Shown here in pieces: positions 1 through 8,709 of a DNA stretch of 64,000 nt (positions are counted from its first letter, which is position 1; each line of letters begins with the position of its first letter). The notes under the pieces were generated by a model that searched no databases, was not told the DNA's origin, and saw only the letters and a list, made by a program, of their open reading frames with translations. A program made the position numbers and the translations under genes. Location of the stretch: assembly GCA_964587755.1 (NCBI GenBank), contig CAZPMC010000003.1, positions 1-64,000 of the forward strand, in the 5' to 3' direction. This stretch comes from CAZPMC01 sp964587755 (GTDB lineage Bacteria; Bacillota; Clostridia; Acetivibrionales; DTU013).

Positions 1-60
1 TTTCGCTGAATAAAACCACGCTTTTAAGGGTGACATTTTCGCTGAATATTGACAGGGCTA
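1..60. mobile_element. possible terminal repeats of an insertion sequence
   Basis: The 12-mer TTTCGCTGAATA occurs at 1-12 and again at 37-48, and the second copy sits in the context TGACATTTTCGCTGAATATTGACA. Repeated short internal copies of this kind near an end are typical of IS21-family termini. No transposase lies inside the window, so this would be only the outer edge of an element lying to the left. The family assignment is from memory of IS21 ends and is weak. Confidence 0.3.
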
Positions 61-158
61 ATCAATCGCATATTATGTATCTGCTTCTGATTACCCTTAA
101 GCAGTCATCTATAACTTAACCATGCCCATACATGTCTTGCTAATCCTCAATATTTAAG

Positions 159-1481
159 TTACCTTGTCTCAAATATATACTGGTTCAGCATGCTTTCAAG
201 GACTTCCTGCCTTCCGGAAGAATTCACAATCCTGTCGTTCTCAAGAGCATAGCTTTCAAGCTCTTTGAAGCCTGCCTTGCCTTCAACTATATCCTTACCG
301 ATACCTTCGGAGTAGCTCTTATATCTTTCGGAAACCAATGTGTCCAGCTTTCCGTCCTCGATGATTTTTGCTGCGACCTTAAGGCCTTTTGCAAATGTAT
401 CCATTCCGGCAATATGTGCATAGAACAGGTCAATAGCTTCGAAGGAGCCCCTTCTTACCTTTGCGTCAAAGTTTAAGCCGCCTGTTGTAAAGCCTCCCAT
501 TTTAAGAACCTCATACATAGCCAGGGTTGTATCATAAATATTAGTCGGGAATTGATCCGTATCCCATCCAAGCAGCATGTCTCCCTGATTTGCGTCAATA
601 CTGCCAAGCATTCCGTTAATACGTGCCACACGCAAGTCGTGCTGGAACGTATGTGCCGCCAGTGTTGCATGGTTTGCTTCAATATTAAGCTTAAAGTAAG
701 AGTCAAGACCGTAGGCTTTCAAAAATCCTATTACCGTTGCGGCATCAAAATCATATTGGTGCTTTGTAGGCTCCTTTGGCTTTGGTTCTATGAGAAGCTG
801 CCCTTTAAATCCTATCTGCTTTGCATAGTCGCAGGCCATGCGCAAAAATCTTGCCATATTATCCAATTCAAGCTTCATGTCCGTATTGAGCAATGTCTCA
901 TAGCCTTCTCTGCCGCCCCAGAATACGTAGTTTTGTCCTCCCAGCTCCATTGTGATTTCCATTGCCTTTTTCACCTGGGCGCATACAAAGGCAAATACAT
1001 CTGCATTAGGAGATGTAGATGCGCCGTGGACAAATCTTGGATGGCCAAAGGCATTGGTGGTACCCCAAAGGAGTTTGACGCTGCTTGTGCTCATTCTGTC
1101 CTTAATCAATGCCGTTATCTCGTCCAGCCTTTTGTTAGTTTCCCTTAAAGAATCAGCTTCAGGTGCAATATCCCTGTCGTGGAAACAGAAAAATGGCAAA
1201 CCAAGCTTTTCACAAAACTCGAAATTGGCGTAAACCTTTATCTTAGCCAGCTCCATTTTATCTGTAACATTGTCCCAAGGCCTGATGGCTGTGCCTGCAC
1301 CGAAAGGGTCGACTCCTGTAGCCTGAAAGGTATGCCAATACGCAGCTGCAAATCTCAAGTGTTCCCGCATTGTCTTTCCTAGAACCACTTCATCAGGATT
1401 GTAGTATTTGAATGCCAAAGGATTGTCCGAGCCGCTGCCCTCATACACTACCTTCTTTACTTCCTTAAAATACTCCGCCAT
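159..1481 (-). CDS. xylA: xylose isomerase
   Basis: Converts D-xylose to D-xylulose in the cytoplasm, the first step of the isomerase route of pentose use. The 440-residue length is normal for the family. Both signatures are visible: the metal/substrate motif LLIEPKPKEP near residue 230 and FKLNIEANHATLAAH near 261. Later Asp/His ligand stretches (GSIDANQGD, GWDTDQFP) are also present. The start has a GGAGG seven bases upstream. It is the last gene of xylB-xylR-xylA, 26 bp after xylR. No terminator is obvious downstream, and no xylose transporter is in the window. Confidence 0.97.
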   Translation of the reverse strand: MAEYFKEVKKVVYEGSGSDNPLAFKYYNPDEVVLGKTMREHLRFAAAYWHTFQATGVDPFGAGTAIRPWDNVTDKMELAKIKVYANFEFCEKLGLPFFCFHDRDIAPEADSLRETNKRLDEITALIKDRMSTSSVKLLWGTTNAFGHPRFVHGASTSPNADVFAFVCAQVKKAMEITMELGGQNYVFWGGREGYETLLNTDMKLELDNMARFLRMACDYAKQIGFKGQLLIEPKPKEPTKHQYDFDAATVIGFLKAYGLDSYFKLNIEANHATLAAHTFQHDLRVARINGMLGSIDANQGDMLLGWDTDQFPTNIYDTTLAMYEVLKMGGFTTGGLNFDAKVRRGSFEAIDLFYAHIAGMDTFAKGLKVAAKIIEDGKLDTLVSERYKSYSEGIGKDIVEGKAGFKELESYALENDRIVNSSGRQEVLESMLNQYIFETR

Positions 1482-1507
1482 GATTAATCCTCCATTCGTC
1501 TGTTTTT

Positions 1508-2707
1508 TTATCTTCCAAACAATATTTTTAACGGTATAATTGCCGCTCCTAAAGTTGATGTCCTCTCTCCTATTTCCGAGATAGTCACCTCAACAACAGA
1601 AGCCGGTTTTTTCAATGCTTTGCGCTCTATCAAGCTTCTTAGTGTATCCATCACTAAATCGCCATATTTAACAAAATCCTTTCCCAGGACTATCTTTGAA
1701 GGGTTTAATGTGTTTACCAGACTTGAAAGTGCAATTCCTATGTATCTTGCAGCTTCATTAAGTAGCCCCAGCGCTTTTTCATCGCCTGCTCTTGCTACAT
1801 CAATAATATGGTTTAAGTCAATGCTATCCGAATTATTTGCTTTACAATGGAACGAAGCCACACCCTGTCTGGCCATCTTCCTGGCTCTTTCAACAATTCT
1901 GCCTGTTGAAGCAATTGTCTCAAGGCATCCGTAATTACCGCAGCCGCATTTGGGGCCATCCTCATCAACTACCACATGCCCTACCTCACCTGCACTTCCA
2001 CTGCTGCCTTTGTACGGCCTGCCTCCTGTAAATATTCCTGCACCTATACCTGATTTGATATTTACACAAACAAAATTATCTACTTCCCGGCATTCTCCAA
2101 TCCAATTCTCACAAATAGCTGAAGCCATTGCCTCATTCTCCACATACACCGGCATGTCAAGGTGCTTCTTAAGCATAATACCTAAGTCAACATCCTCCCA
2201 TCCAAGGTTTGGAGCAAGAATCACCCTTTGAGTGTCAGGCTCCACTAAACCGGGAACTGAAATACCAACACCAAGCAGCGTCCCCGTATCAATTGCTCTG
2301 CTTTTGACTATTTCACCTACATATGACGCCAAAGCAGAAACCGCCGCTTCCGGCACCTGTGAATTGATAGCTCCCGAGCCTTCATACACCACCTTGCCTG
2401 TAATATCCATAAGCATATATAAAACACTATCTACATCCACATCCAAACCTATAGAATAGTAGGAGTCTGGTACAAGCTCTAAAAGTACAGGTCTTCTGCC
2501 TCCTTTAGATTCTCCCGTTCCTCTCTCCCGGATATATCCCTTTTCAATTAAAGCCGACACAATTATACCCGTAGCAGTCGGAGACAGTCCTGTTGCTTTC
2601 GATAGGTCTGCCCGGGAAAGAGCCTTCCCAGTCCGAATTAAATCCAGTATTCCTGATTCGTTATATTGCTTTAGGAATTTGTTATTGCCGGTTTTGCTTT
2701 TTGTCAT
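1508..2707 (-). CDS. xylR: ROK-family xylose repressor
   Basis: A 399-residue ROK transcription factor. An N-terminal winged helix-turn-helix (about residues 20-60, LSRADLSKATGLSPTATG) precedes a sugar-kinase-like ROK domain with the zinc motif CGCGNYGCLE near residue 255. Family members repress pentose operons and release DNA on binding the sugar. Its position between xylB and xylA, overlapping the xylB stop by four bases (ATGA), argues that xylose is the ligand and that it regulates its own operon. I did not find a clear operator palindrome at the xylB promoter. Confidence 0.88.
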   Translation of the reverse strand: MTKSKTGNNKFLKQYNESGILDLIRTGKALSRADLSKATGLSPTATGIIVSALIEKGYIRERGTGESKGGRRPVLLELVPDSYYSIGLDVDVDSVLYMLMDITGKVVYEGSGAINSQVPEAAVSALASYVGEIVKSRAIDTGTLLGVGISVPGLVEPDTQRVILAPNLGWEDVDLGIMLKKHLDMPVYVENEAMASAICENWIGECREVDNFVCVNIKSGIGAGIFTGGRPYKGSSGSAGEVGHVVVDEDGPKCGCGNYGCLETIASTGRIVERARKMARQGVASFHCKANNSDSIDLNHIIDVARAGDEKALGLLNEAARYIGIALSSLVNTLNPSKIVLGKDFVKYGDLVMDTLRSLIERKALKKPASVVEVTISEIGERTSTLGAAIIPLKILFGR

Positions 2708-4254
2708 AAATCGCCCTCATATACTTCACTCATAATTTCATGCAAAGCTTTGTAATCATTCTTTAGAGATTTATAGAGCTGCCTGTAAATACCGTAAAGC
2801 TTTGTGTATTTTTGCTGCCTGTCAATTTCCACCTGCTGCACATTATCAACCTTTATAGCCGCATCACAGGCTTGGGCAACATTTTTGTAAACACCTGTCC
2901 CAACTCCGGCTAAAAGGGCTACCCCCAGCGCAGGTCCTTCGCTTGAATTAATAGTTGTGATTCCCTTTCCAAATACATCTGCCTGTATCTGCTTCCAGAG
3001 CCTGCTTCTGCCGCCTCCTCCCGAAGCCCTTATTTCACTGACATGAATGCCCATATCACTTATGATTTCCAGACAGTCTCTTAAGCTGAAGGCTACACCT
3101 TCCATAACAGCCCTTATCATATCCTTCTTATCATGCTTTGCTGACAGTCCGAAGAAAACGCCCTTTGCATATGCGTCAAGATGAGGAGTCCTCTCTCCCA
3201 TAAGATACGGCAGATAAATAAGACCGTTACTGCCCGGCACAGATTTTTCCGCTTGCTGATCCATCAATACATAGGGATCAACGCCCATCAGATGTGCAAC
3301 ATTTATCTCTTCATTACAGAAATTGTCCCTAAACCATTTAAGTGAAAGTCCTGCCGCCTGTGTTACCCCCATTACATGCCAGGTATTTGGCACAGCATGG
3401 CAGAAGGTATGGACTCTGCCTGCCGGGTCTATGCTTATTTTGTCCAGATATGCGAATACAACACCTGATGTCCCAATGGTGGATGATACAACTCCCGGCT
3501 TTACAATGCCGTTTCCCACAGCCCCGGCTGCTTGATCTCCGGCACCTCCTACAACAGCCGTGCCCTCACAAAGGCCTGTCAGTTCAGCAGCCTCTTTGCT
3601 TACTTTGCCGCTTATCTCCTGTGATTCATACATCTGTGGAAGCTTGTGTATGTCAATTTCAAGCTTACTGAGCACCTCGCTGCTCCAGCACCTATCAGGT
3701 ATATCCATAAGCTGCATGCCGCTGGCATCCGACACCTCTGTAGCAAACTCTCCCGTAAGCCTGAATCTCACATAGTCCTTTGGCAGCATTATCTTAGCTG
3801 CCTTTTCAAAAATCTGGGGCTCATTGTTCTTAACCCACATTATTTTTGATGCAGTAAAGCCTGTAAGAGCAGGGTTTGCCGTTATTTCTATCAGCCGCTT
3901 CTCCCCTATCAAAGAGGTAATTTGCTCACATTCCTTTGTAGTTCTCTGGTCGCACCATATAATAGACCGCCGGAGAACTTTATCGTCTTTATCCAGCATT
4001 ACCAGACCGTGCATCTGACCTGACAGTCCGATGCCGCTAATATCGCAAGCTTTTATTCCACTATCGGAAAGCACTTTGCGAATTCCCAGCACTGTAGCAT
4101 TCCACCAATCCTCCGGCTCTTGCTCAGCCCATCCTATATTGGGCTGATAAAGAGGATATTCATAAACAGCGCTGACTACAGTATTTCCCACTTCATCAAA
4201 AAGAACAGTCTTTGTACCCGAGGTTCCGATGTCAATACCTAATAAATATGCCAT
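2704..4254 (-). CDS. xylB: xylulokinase
   Basis: Phosphorylates D-xylulose to xylulose 5-phosphate for the pentose phosphate pathway. The 516 residues start with the FGGY-kinase phosphate loop GIDIGTSGTKTVLFDE. They also contain GLSGQMHGLV and the C-terminal ATP-binding region RASGGGGRSRLWKQI near 410. The length is slightly above the usual 490-500 because of a C-terminal extension. It is the first gene of the operon, with SD TAGGAGG ahead of the ATG and a good sigma-A promoter at 4297-4325. Confidence 0.96.
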   Translation of the reverse strand: MAYLLGIDIGTSGTKTVLFDEVGNTVVSAVYEYPLYQPNIGWAEQEPEDWWNATVLGIRKVLSDSGIKACDISGIGLSGQMHGLVMLDKDDKVLRRSIIWCDQRTTKECEQITSLIGEKRLIEITANPALTGFTASKIMWVKNNEPQIFEKAAKIMLPKDYVRFRLTGEFATEVSDASGMQLMDIPDRCWSSEVLSKLEIDIHKLPQMYESQEISGKVSKEAAELTGLCEGTAVVGGAGDQAAGAVGNGIVKPGVVSSTIGTSGVVFAYLDKISIDPAGRVHTFCHAVPNTWHVMGVTQAAGLSLKWFRDNFCNEEINVAHLMGVDPYVLMDQQAEKSVPGSNGLIYLPYLMGERTPHLDAYAKGVFFGLSAKHDKKDMIRAVMEGVAFSLRDCLEIISDMGIHVSEIRASGGGGRSRLWKQIQADVFGKGITTINSSEGPALGVALLAGVGTGVYKNVAQACDAAIKVDNVQQVEIDRQQKYTKLYGIYRQLYKSLKNDYKALHEIMSEVYEGDL

Positions 4255-4296
4255 AAGCTTTCCTCCTAAACAGAACTTTGTAATACCATATTACTA

Positions 4297-4325
4297 AGTA
4301 TAGCATAGAAGGGTATGCCAATCAA
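4297..4325 (-). promoter_or_regulatory. promoter of the xylBRA operon
   Basis: On the minus strand TTGATT (4320-4325) and TATACT (4297-4302) are separated by exactly 17 bp, about 45 bp upstream of the xylB start codon. Confidence 0.7.
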
Positions 4326-4355
4326 CAAGATTTGCCAAAACCCCTAAAATATTAT

Positions 4356-5564
4356 TTAATATCCAAAGGGTTCAATCGTTCTATCCAGGATGCCCTGCAT
4401 GTATGCGATCAGCACTCCGTAATTTACAATAGGAATGCCCTTTTCTTTGGCAGTTTCAATGCGATGCTTCATTTCCTTTCCGTTTAGCATACAACCGCCG
4501 CAGTGAACAATTACACTATAGTCCTCCAGATTGCCCGGGAAATGATTTCCTGATGTGAAGTCATATATCACTTGCTTGCCTGTACTTTTACTAATCCATT
4601 TAGGCAGCTTAACTGTTCCAATGTCCTCACATTGTCTGTGATGAGTGCAGCCTTCTGAAATAAGTACCCTATCGCCATCCATCAATTCAGCTAAAGCTCT
4701 GGCTCCCTTTATTAACTCCTTCAAGTCACCCTTATATCGCGCAAATAGAATAGAAAAGGATGTAAGCAATATATCCTCCGGCGTTTCTTTGGATACCTTT
4801 TCAAAAACCTGAGAGTCGGTAATTACAAGCTTAGGCTTTGTCCCAAGCCTCTCAAGGGTAGCCTTAAGCTCTGTATCCCTTGTAACAATTGATATAGCAC
4901 CGGACTCCAGAACATCTCTTATCACCTGCTGCTGTGGTAATATCAATCTGCCTTTCGGCGCCCCGCTGTCTATGGGCACCACAAGCACCACAAAATCATT
5001 GGGCTTGAGCAAATCTCCTACAAGAGCCTGCCTCTCCCCAGAATCGGGGACGGTTCTTGAAATTTGCTCCTTTAGCTTATCTATCCCCTCCATTGTCTCA
5101 GCCGACACACAAAGAACCTTTCCTCCGGCTTTTCGCTCTATACTTTGGATAAATTCGTTCGTAGGATAAAACAGATCTATCTTATTTAATACAATAATAA
5201 AGGGAATCTCTCGTCTTTTGATAAGCTCTATTACATTAAGCTCCACCAAAGTCAAGCCTTCCCGCACATCGCATACAACAACCCCTATATCGGTTTTTGC
5301 TAACACGTCCCTAGCCTTTTGAACTCTTAAGCTTCCAAGCTCTCCCTCATCATCAAGTCCCGGAGTGTCAATAAGCACAACCGGGCCAAGAGGTAAAAGC
5401 TCCATTGCTTTATATACCGGGTCTGTAGTAGTACCCTTAACTTCGGATACTATTGAAAGCTGCTGGTTTGCTATTGCATTTACCAGGCTGGATTTGCCCG
5501 CATTCCTTTTCCCGAAAAACGCTATATGCTTTCTCTCACCGGACGGTGTCAAATTCATGCTCAT
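4356..5564 (-). CDS. hydF: [FeFe]-hydrogenase maturation GTPase
   Basis: The scaffold on which the di-iron subcluster of the H-cluster is assembled before transfer to apo-hydrogenase. From the start at 5564 (ATGAGCATG preceded by GAGGGAG) it is 402 residues, the usual HydF size. A longer open frame to 5663 would add 33 unlike residues and lacks a ribosome site. The GTPase G1 motif GKRNAGKSSLVNA is near the N-terminus, followed by DTPGLDDEG and NKID. The C-terminal cluster ligands are CTHHRQC and, about 50 residues later, HCGGC. It follows hydG by 76 bp. A 13-bp copy of a dispersed repeat (5046-5058) lies in the linker after the GTPase domain. Confidence 0.95.
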   Translation of the reverse strand: MSMNLTPSGERKHIAFFGKRNAGKSSLVNAIANQQLSIVSEVKGTTTDPVYKAMELLPLGPVVLIDTPGLDDEGELGSLRVQKARDVLAKTDIGVVVCDVREGLTLVELNVIELIKRREIPFIIVLNKIDLFYPTNEFIQSIERKAGGKVLCVSAETMEGIDKLKEQISRTVPDSGERQALVGDLLKPNDFVVLVVPIDSGAPKGRLILPQQQVIRDVLESGAISIVTRDTELKATLERLGTKPKLVITDSQVFEKVSKETPEDILLTSFSILFARYKGDLKELIKGARALAELMDGDRVLISEGCTHHRQCEDIGTVKLPKWISKSTGKQVIYDFTSGNHFPGNLEDYSVIVHCGGCMLNGKEMKHRIETAKEKGIPIVNYGVLIAYMQGILDRTIEPFGY

Positions 5565-5640
5565 ATATGCCGCTCCCTCGCAAATAGTTTGATACCAAAA
5601 AGAATCAGATGAATCAGATGAAGATCTAATCAATAGAAAA

Positions 5641-7035
5641 TTAGATAAATAAATCCCTTTCACCCGACTTTATTCTCTCAATGTTTTCTATAGTAAGCTT
5701 TTTCACTTTTTCATTTTGGATTGAATCAATGTGCTTGTTAATAATCTTATCGGCCTTTTCCTTAAATGAATCGTCTCCATAGTCCTGGGCGTACTCACAC
5801 AATGTTGCCAGCGCATTTGGCAGGCAAACATTTTTAATATTGCCTGACTTTGCAAGGCTCATAAAACGGTCCCCTGTTCTTCCCGTCCTGTAACAGGCTG
5901 TACAGAAGCTGGGAACAAGCCCCTCATCCATTATCCATTCAATAATCTCTGACGCCGGTCTATTGTCGGCAAGCTCAAATTGAGGGGCATTAGCTTCACG
6001 CATAGCATATCCTCCCACCTCTACAGAAGAGCCTCCGCTAATCTGGGAAATTCCTATAGAAATGAGCTTTTTGCGGATATCCACCGATTCTCTTGTGGAT
6101 ACAATCATGCCTGTAAAGGGCACAGCCAAACGAATAATAGCCACCAGCTTTAAAAACTCTTCGTCTGTGGGAATGTATTTGGCTGCTGTGATATCAGCTC
6201 CGTCTGCCTCCCTAATTCTTGGTACAGAAATAGTATGAAAGCCGACATTAAAACGCTTTTCAAGATGCTCATTGTGAAGCATCAAGCCCATTACCTCAAA
6301 TCTGTAATCATATAATCCAAACAGAACCCCGCCGCCTACGTCATCTATTCCGCCTAGCTGGGCGCGGTCAAAGGCAGTGGTATGGTACCAATAATTACTT
6401 TTAGGTCCTGCAATATGAACCTTTTCATAGGTTGGCTGATGATAAGTCTCCTGAAAAAGTATATATGTCCCTATACCTGCATTTTTCAGCCTCCTGTAGT
6501 TTTCTACTGTTGTAGCTGCAATATTAACGTTGGCGCGGCGAATTTCCCCGTTTTTAAACTTCATGTCATAAATGGTCTTTAGGACTTCCTCTATATATTC
6601 AATGGGACAGTTTTTTGGATCTTCGCCTGCCTCCACCGCAAGCCTTTTATGACCCATGCTCTCAAGAATACGAACCTCTTCTCGAATTTCATCCATGGTC
6701 AGTCTTTTTCTTGGATATTCATGGTCGCAGCGGAAACCGCAATAGGCGCATTTATTGACACAGTAGTCACTGACATACAAAGGGGCAAACATGACAACCC
6801 TGTCTCCATATATATGATTCTTGATGTTCCCCGCAACCTGGAATATTCTTTCTATGTGCTTATCATCATCAATCTGAAGCAGTACCGCCACTTCATGATG
6901 ACTTAACCCTTCAAACCTGTCAGCCTTGTGGAGAATTTGAGTGATCTCTTCATCGGAAGCGCCTTTAGCGTCCTCTAAAACCTTTTCAATATAATCACTG
7001 TCAATAAACCTTTCATCACAGCCGTAATCCAACAT
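5641..7035 (-). CDS. hydG: [FeFe]-hydrogenase maturase, radical-SAM tyrosine lyase
   Basis: Cleaves tyrosine to supply the CO and CN ligands of the H-cluster. At 464 residues it is full length. The radical-SAM motif CVNKCAYC is at residues 92-99. The second-cluster motif is CTAC, 22 residues, then C (CTACYRTGRTGDRFM onward), which distinguishes HydG from ThiH. The ribosome-binding site is weak. It lies between the TM1266-like gene and hydF in one operon. HydE and the hydrogenase itself are not in this window. Confidence 0.95.
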   Translation of the reverse strand: MLDYGCDERFIDSDYIEKVLEDAKGASDEEITQILHKADRFEGLSHHEVAVLLQIDDDKHIERIFQVAGNIKNHIYGDRVVMFAPLYVSDYCVNKCAYCGFRCDHEYPRKRLTMDEIREEVRILESMGHKRLAVEAGEDPKNCPIEYIEEVLKTIYDMKFKNGEIRRANVNIAATTVENYRRLKNAGIGTYILFQETYHQPTYEKVHIAGPKSNYWYHTTAFDRAQLGGIDDVGGGVLFGLYDYRFEVMGLMLHNEHLEKRFNVGFHTISVPRIREADGADITAAKYIPTDEEFLKLVAIIRLAVPFTGMIVSTRESVDIRKKLISIGISQISGGSSVEVGGYAMREANAPQFELADNRPASEIIEWIMDEGLVPSFCTACYRTGRTGDRFMSLAKSGNIKNVCLPNALATLCEYAQDYGDDSFKEKADKIINKHIDSIQNEKVKKLTIENIERIKSGERDLFI

Positions 7036-7122
7036 AATGCATCATCTACTTTCTATATAATTTATGTTTAGCTAAGCAATTCTGTTTTATTATCCTGACT
7101 TTACCAAAAGCTTTTCAATGAA

Positions 7123-7386
7123 TTACTCCTCTAAATTAATTCCTTCTTTGGCAATAGAAGCCTTCACCGAAACACCCGGTAGCTTCCCCAGTCTTCCGGT
7201 CAGACCGTTTATACGATCAAGCTCTGCCACAACCGTAAGAGATACCAGAGCTATCTTCCCTCCTCCGAAGGGGATACCCATCCGTCCTCTGACTATGTCA
7301 CTGTACTCAGATATAATGCTGTTAAATTCCCGCTGTGATTTGTGTGGATTTTCGATAATTGCACTGATGATACCCGCTCTTTTCAT
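7123..7386 (-). CDS. TM1266-family putative hydrogenase-system regulator
   Basis: An 87-residue ACT-like small protein of the TM1266 family, which is annotated as a putative regulator of iron-only hydrogenase systems. Typical features are the GRMGIPFGGGKIALVSL core and the ending GVSVKASIAKEGINLEE. The start is ATG with GGAGGAG. It is first in the operon with hydG and hydF, directly after a leader that contains a terminator/antiterminator pair, so its expression would be controlled by that leader. Its biochemical role is not established. Confidence 0.85.
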   Translation of the reverse strand: MKRAGIISAIIENPHKSQREFNSIISEYSDIVRGRMGIPFGGGKIALVSLTVVAELDRINGLTGRLGKLPGVSVKASIAKEGINLEE

Positions 7387-7429
7387 TGATACTCCTCCAA
7401 TACAAAATAATTAATTTCTCCGCCACAAA

Positions 7430-7600
7430 TAAAAGCACCTCCCGGTTAAATCCGAAAGGTGCAGACAATCAAAGCAAGCCCAACACTAAGGTTGGTCATA
7501 TTAAGTCCTTGGCCTTTCGAATCAGACAATAGATGTCTTTTCCGTCGGGATACGGTAGTTAAGTCACGAATGATAAATAAAATTCATCACTAATGACTAT
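7430..7600 (-). promoter_or_regulatory. leader RNA with terminator/antiterminator switch upstream of TM1266-hydG-hydF
   Basis: The transcript from the promoter at 7605-7633 carries about 200 nt of leader. Near its end an 11-bp stem (GCACCTUUCGG / CCGGGAGGUGC, 7435-7462) with loop AUUUAA is followed by UUUUAUUU, an intrinsic terminator. The 5' arm of that stem (7451-7459) can instead pair over 9 bp (one G-U) with UUCGAAAGG at 7513-7521, which would destroy the terminator. Upstream hairpins CCGU/ACGG, AGACA/UGUCU and CCAAC/GUUGG are also visible. The layout is that of a riboswitch or protein-sensing attenuator. I do not recognise the class. Confidence 0.6.
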
Positions 7601-7604
7601 AAAA

Positions 7605-7633
7605 ATCATAGCACATTGTTAATTAATTGTCAA
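7605..7633 (-). promoter_or_regulatory. strong promoter of the hydrogenase maturation operon
   Basis: Consensus TTGACA (7628-7633) and TATGAT (7605-7610) on the minus strand with 17-bp spacing. Confidence 0.85.
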
Positions 7634-7642
7634 TAAATTCTC

Positions 7643-7840
7643 TTACCAGACTTCCATTCTGACTGTTTTACATTTGGGACATGCAAACAAATATGCTTCG
7701 TCCAGGCTCCCTTGACTGTCTCTTCTGTGAAATGTATTAATCAGCTTTATAAATTCTTCGTCTCCGTCACTTATAAACTTCTCACCATTAGAGCTTTTAT
7801 CAGGCTCATTATACCGGTAACCGCATACAGCACATTTCAT
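7643..7840 (-). CDS. small zinc-ribbon protein
   Basis: A 65-residue protein with CAVCGY near the start and CPKC near the end, which together can bind one zinc. The ATG at 7840 is preferred over the TTG two codons upstream because AGGAGG stands nine bases before it. No function is evident. It is read toward the hydrogenase maturation operon but is separated from it by that operon's own promoter. Confidence 0.6.
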   Translation of the reverse strand: MKCAVCGYRYNEPDKSSNGEKFISDGDEEFIKLINTFHRRDSQGSLDEAYLFACPKCKTVRMEVW

Positions 7841-7914
7841 CTGCAAATCCCTCCTGATTTCAATTCTTTTGTATCTTATTCAAGAAAAATTCTATCATAG
7901 ACTTCACCGTTTTT

Positions 7915-8448
7915 CTATACTCTTTTAGGTTCAGGAAGCTTTACAAACTTGATTACCAGAAGAGTCAATACAATGGTTATCAAAAACTCAGGAAGTAAAA
8001 AGGTACCATTGTAGAGTATTGAGTAAATAATCGGGGACTGTCCCTCAGGAGCATAGCTAGAAAAGACCGCGACCCCCGAATACACATGACACAAAAATCT
8101 CCCGGCAACCCCCACAAATATGCCTGATATAATCCCTACAGGACTCTTTTTAAAGAACCCGGCTACACCTAAAACACCATAGGCTAGAACGTAGTCAAAA
8201 ATAATAGAAATAGGATGAACAGAATATATACCTCCGATTAATAAATCCAGTATACCGTATACTACTCCTACTAGTATACCGGCTTTTCCTCCCCATCTAT
8301 AAGCAAAAAAGAATAATGGTACCATTGCCCCTAATGTCACAGAGCCTCCCATAGGCATTTTAAACAGCTTTACGAATTCCCCCAGCACAACTGCCAAAGC
8401 AATCATCATGCTGGCTTCTACCAGCATCCATGTATTTTGCTTCTTCAT
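7915..8448 (-). CDS. thiT: ECF-type thiamine transporter S-component
   Basis: A 177-residue membrane protein with about six hydrophobic segments that binds thiamine for an energy-coupling-factor transporter. ThiT hallmarks are GGSVTLGAMVPLFFFAYRWG in the N-terminal half and SYAPEGQSPIIYSILYNGTF near residue 132. It uses a shared ECF ATPase module not in this window. It follows a TPP riboswitch, which confirms the substrate class. The SD AAAGGAGG is good. Confidence 0.95.
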   Translation of the reverse strand: MKKQNTWMLVEASMMIALAVVLGEFVKLFKMPMGGSVTLGAMVPLFFFAYRWGGKAGILVGVVYGILDLLIGGIYSVHPISIIFDYVLAYGVLGVAGFFKKSPVGIISGIFVGVAGRFLCHVYSGVAVFSSYAPEGQSPIIYSILYNGTFLLPEFLITIVLTLLVIKFVKLPEPKRV

Positions 8449-8493
8449 TTTTCAAACCTCCTTTTGATTATCACCTGAGCTGAGTGGGATGTT

Positions 8494-8643
8494 AAAACAA
8501 AAACCCTCTATTCTGAAACTGGATAGAAGGTTTATAAGCATAAAGTAAGTTATTCTCCCTCCGCCGGCATTATCCGTCTCAGGTTTAATGGGTCGGAGCT
8601 GTAACAGCCCCCTCTCAGCCGGATTCATCCAGCTCCCCAGATT
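8494..8643 (-). promoter_or_regulatory. TPP riboswitch with intrinsic terminator
   Basis: The aptamer (about 8643 to 8552, minus strand) shows the THI-box blocks CTGAGAGGGG, ACCTGAGACGGATAATGCC and GGCGGAGGGA. A terminator hairpin at 8501-8533 followed by a T-rich run ends the leader before thiT. Thiamine pyrophosphate binding is expected to favour termination. Confidence 0.95.
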
Positions 8644-8658
8644 TTATTTTTCAAACAA

Positions 8659-8687
8659 ATATTATTACAATATTTGCTTCATGTCAA
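8659..8687 (-). promoter_or_regulatory. promoter of thiT
   Basis: TTGACA (8682-8687) and TAATAT (8659-8664) on the minus strand with 17 bp between them, immediately upstream of the riboswitch. Confidence 0.75.
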
Positions 8688-8709
8688 GCGTGATATTAGG
8701 AACAGCAGT

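Noticed and set aside
552..1148. A 198-codon plus-strand frame opposite xylA.
   Set aside because: It is antisense to a strongly conserved enzyme, with no start signals and no plausible protein sequence.
8031..8055. CGGGGACTGTCCCTC in thiT considered as another copy of the dispersed repeat.
   Set aside because: It matches the repeat over only a few bases and encodes the conserved APEGQSP segment of ThiT.
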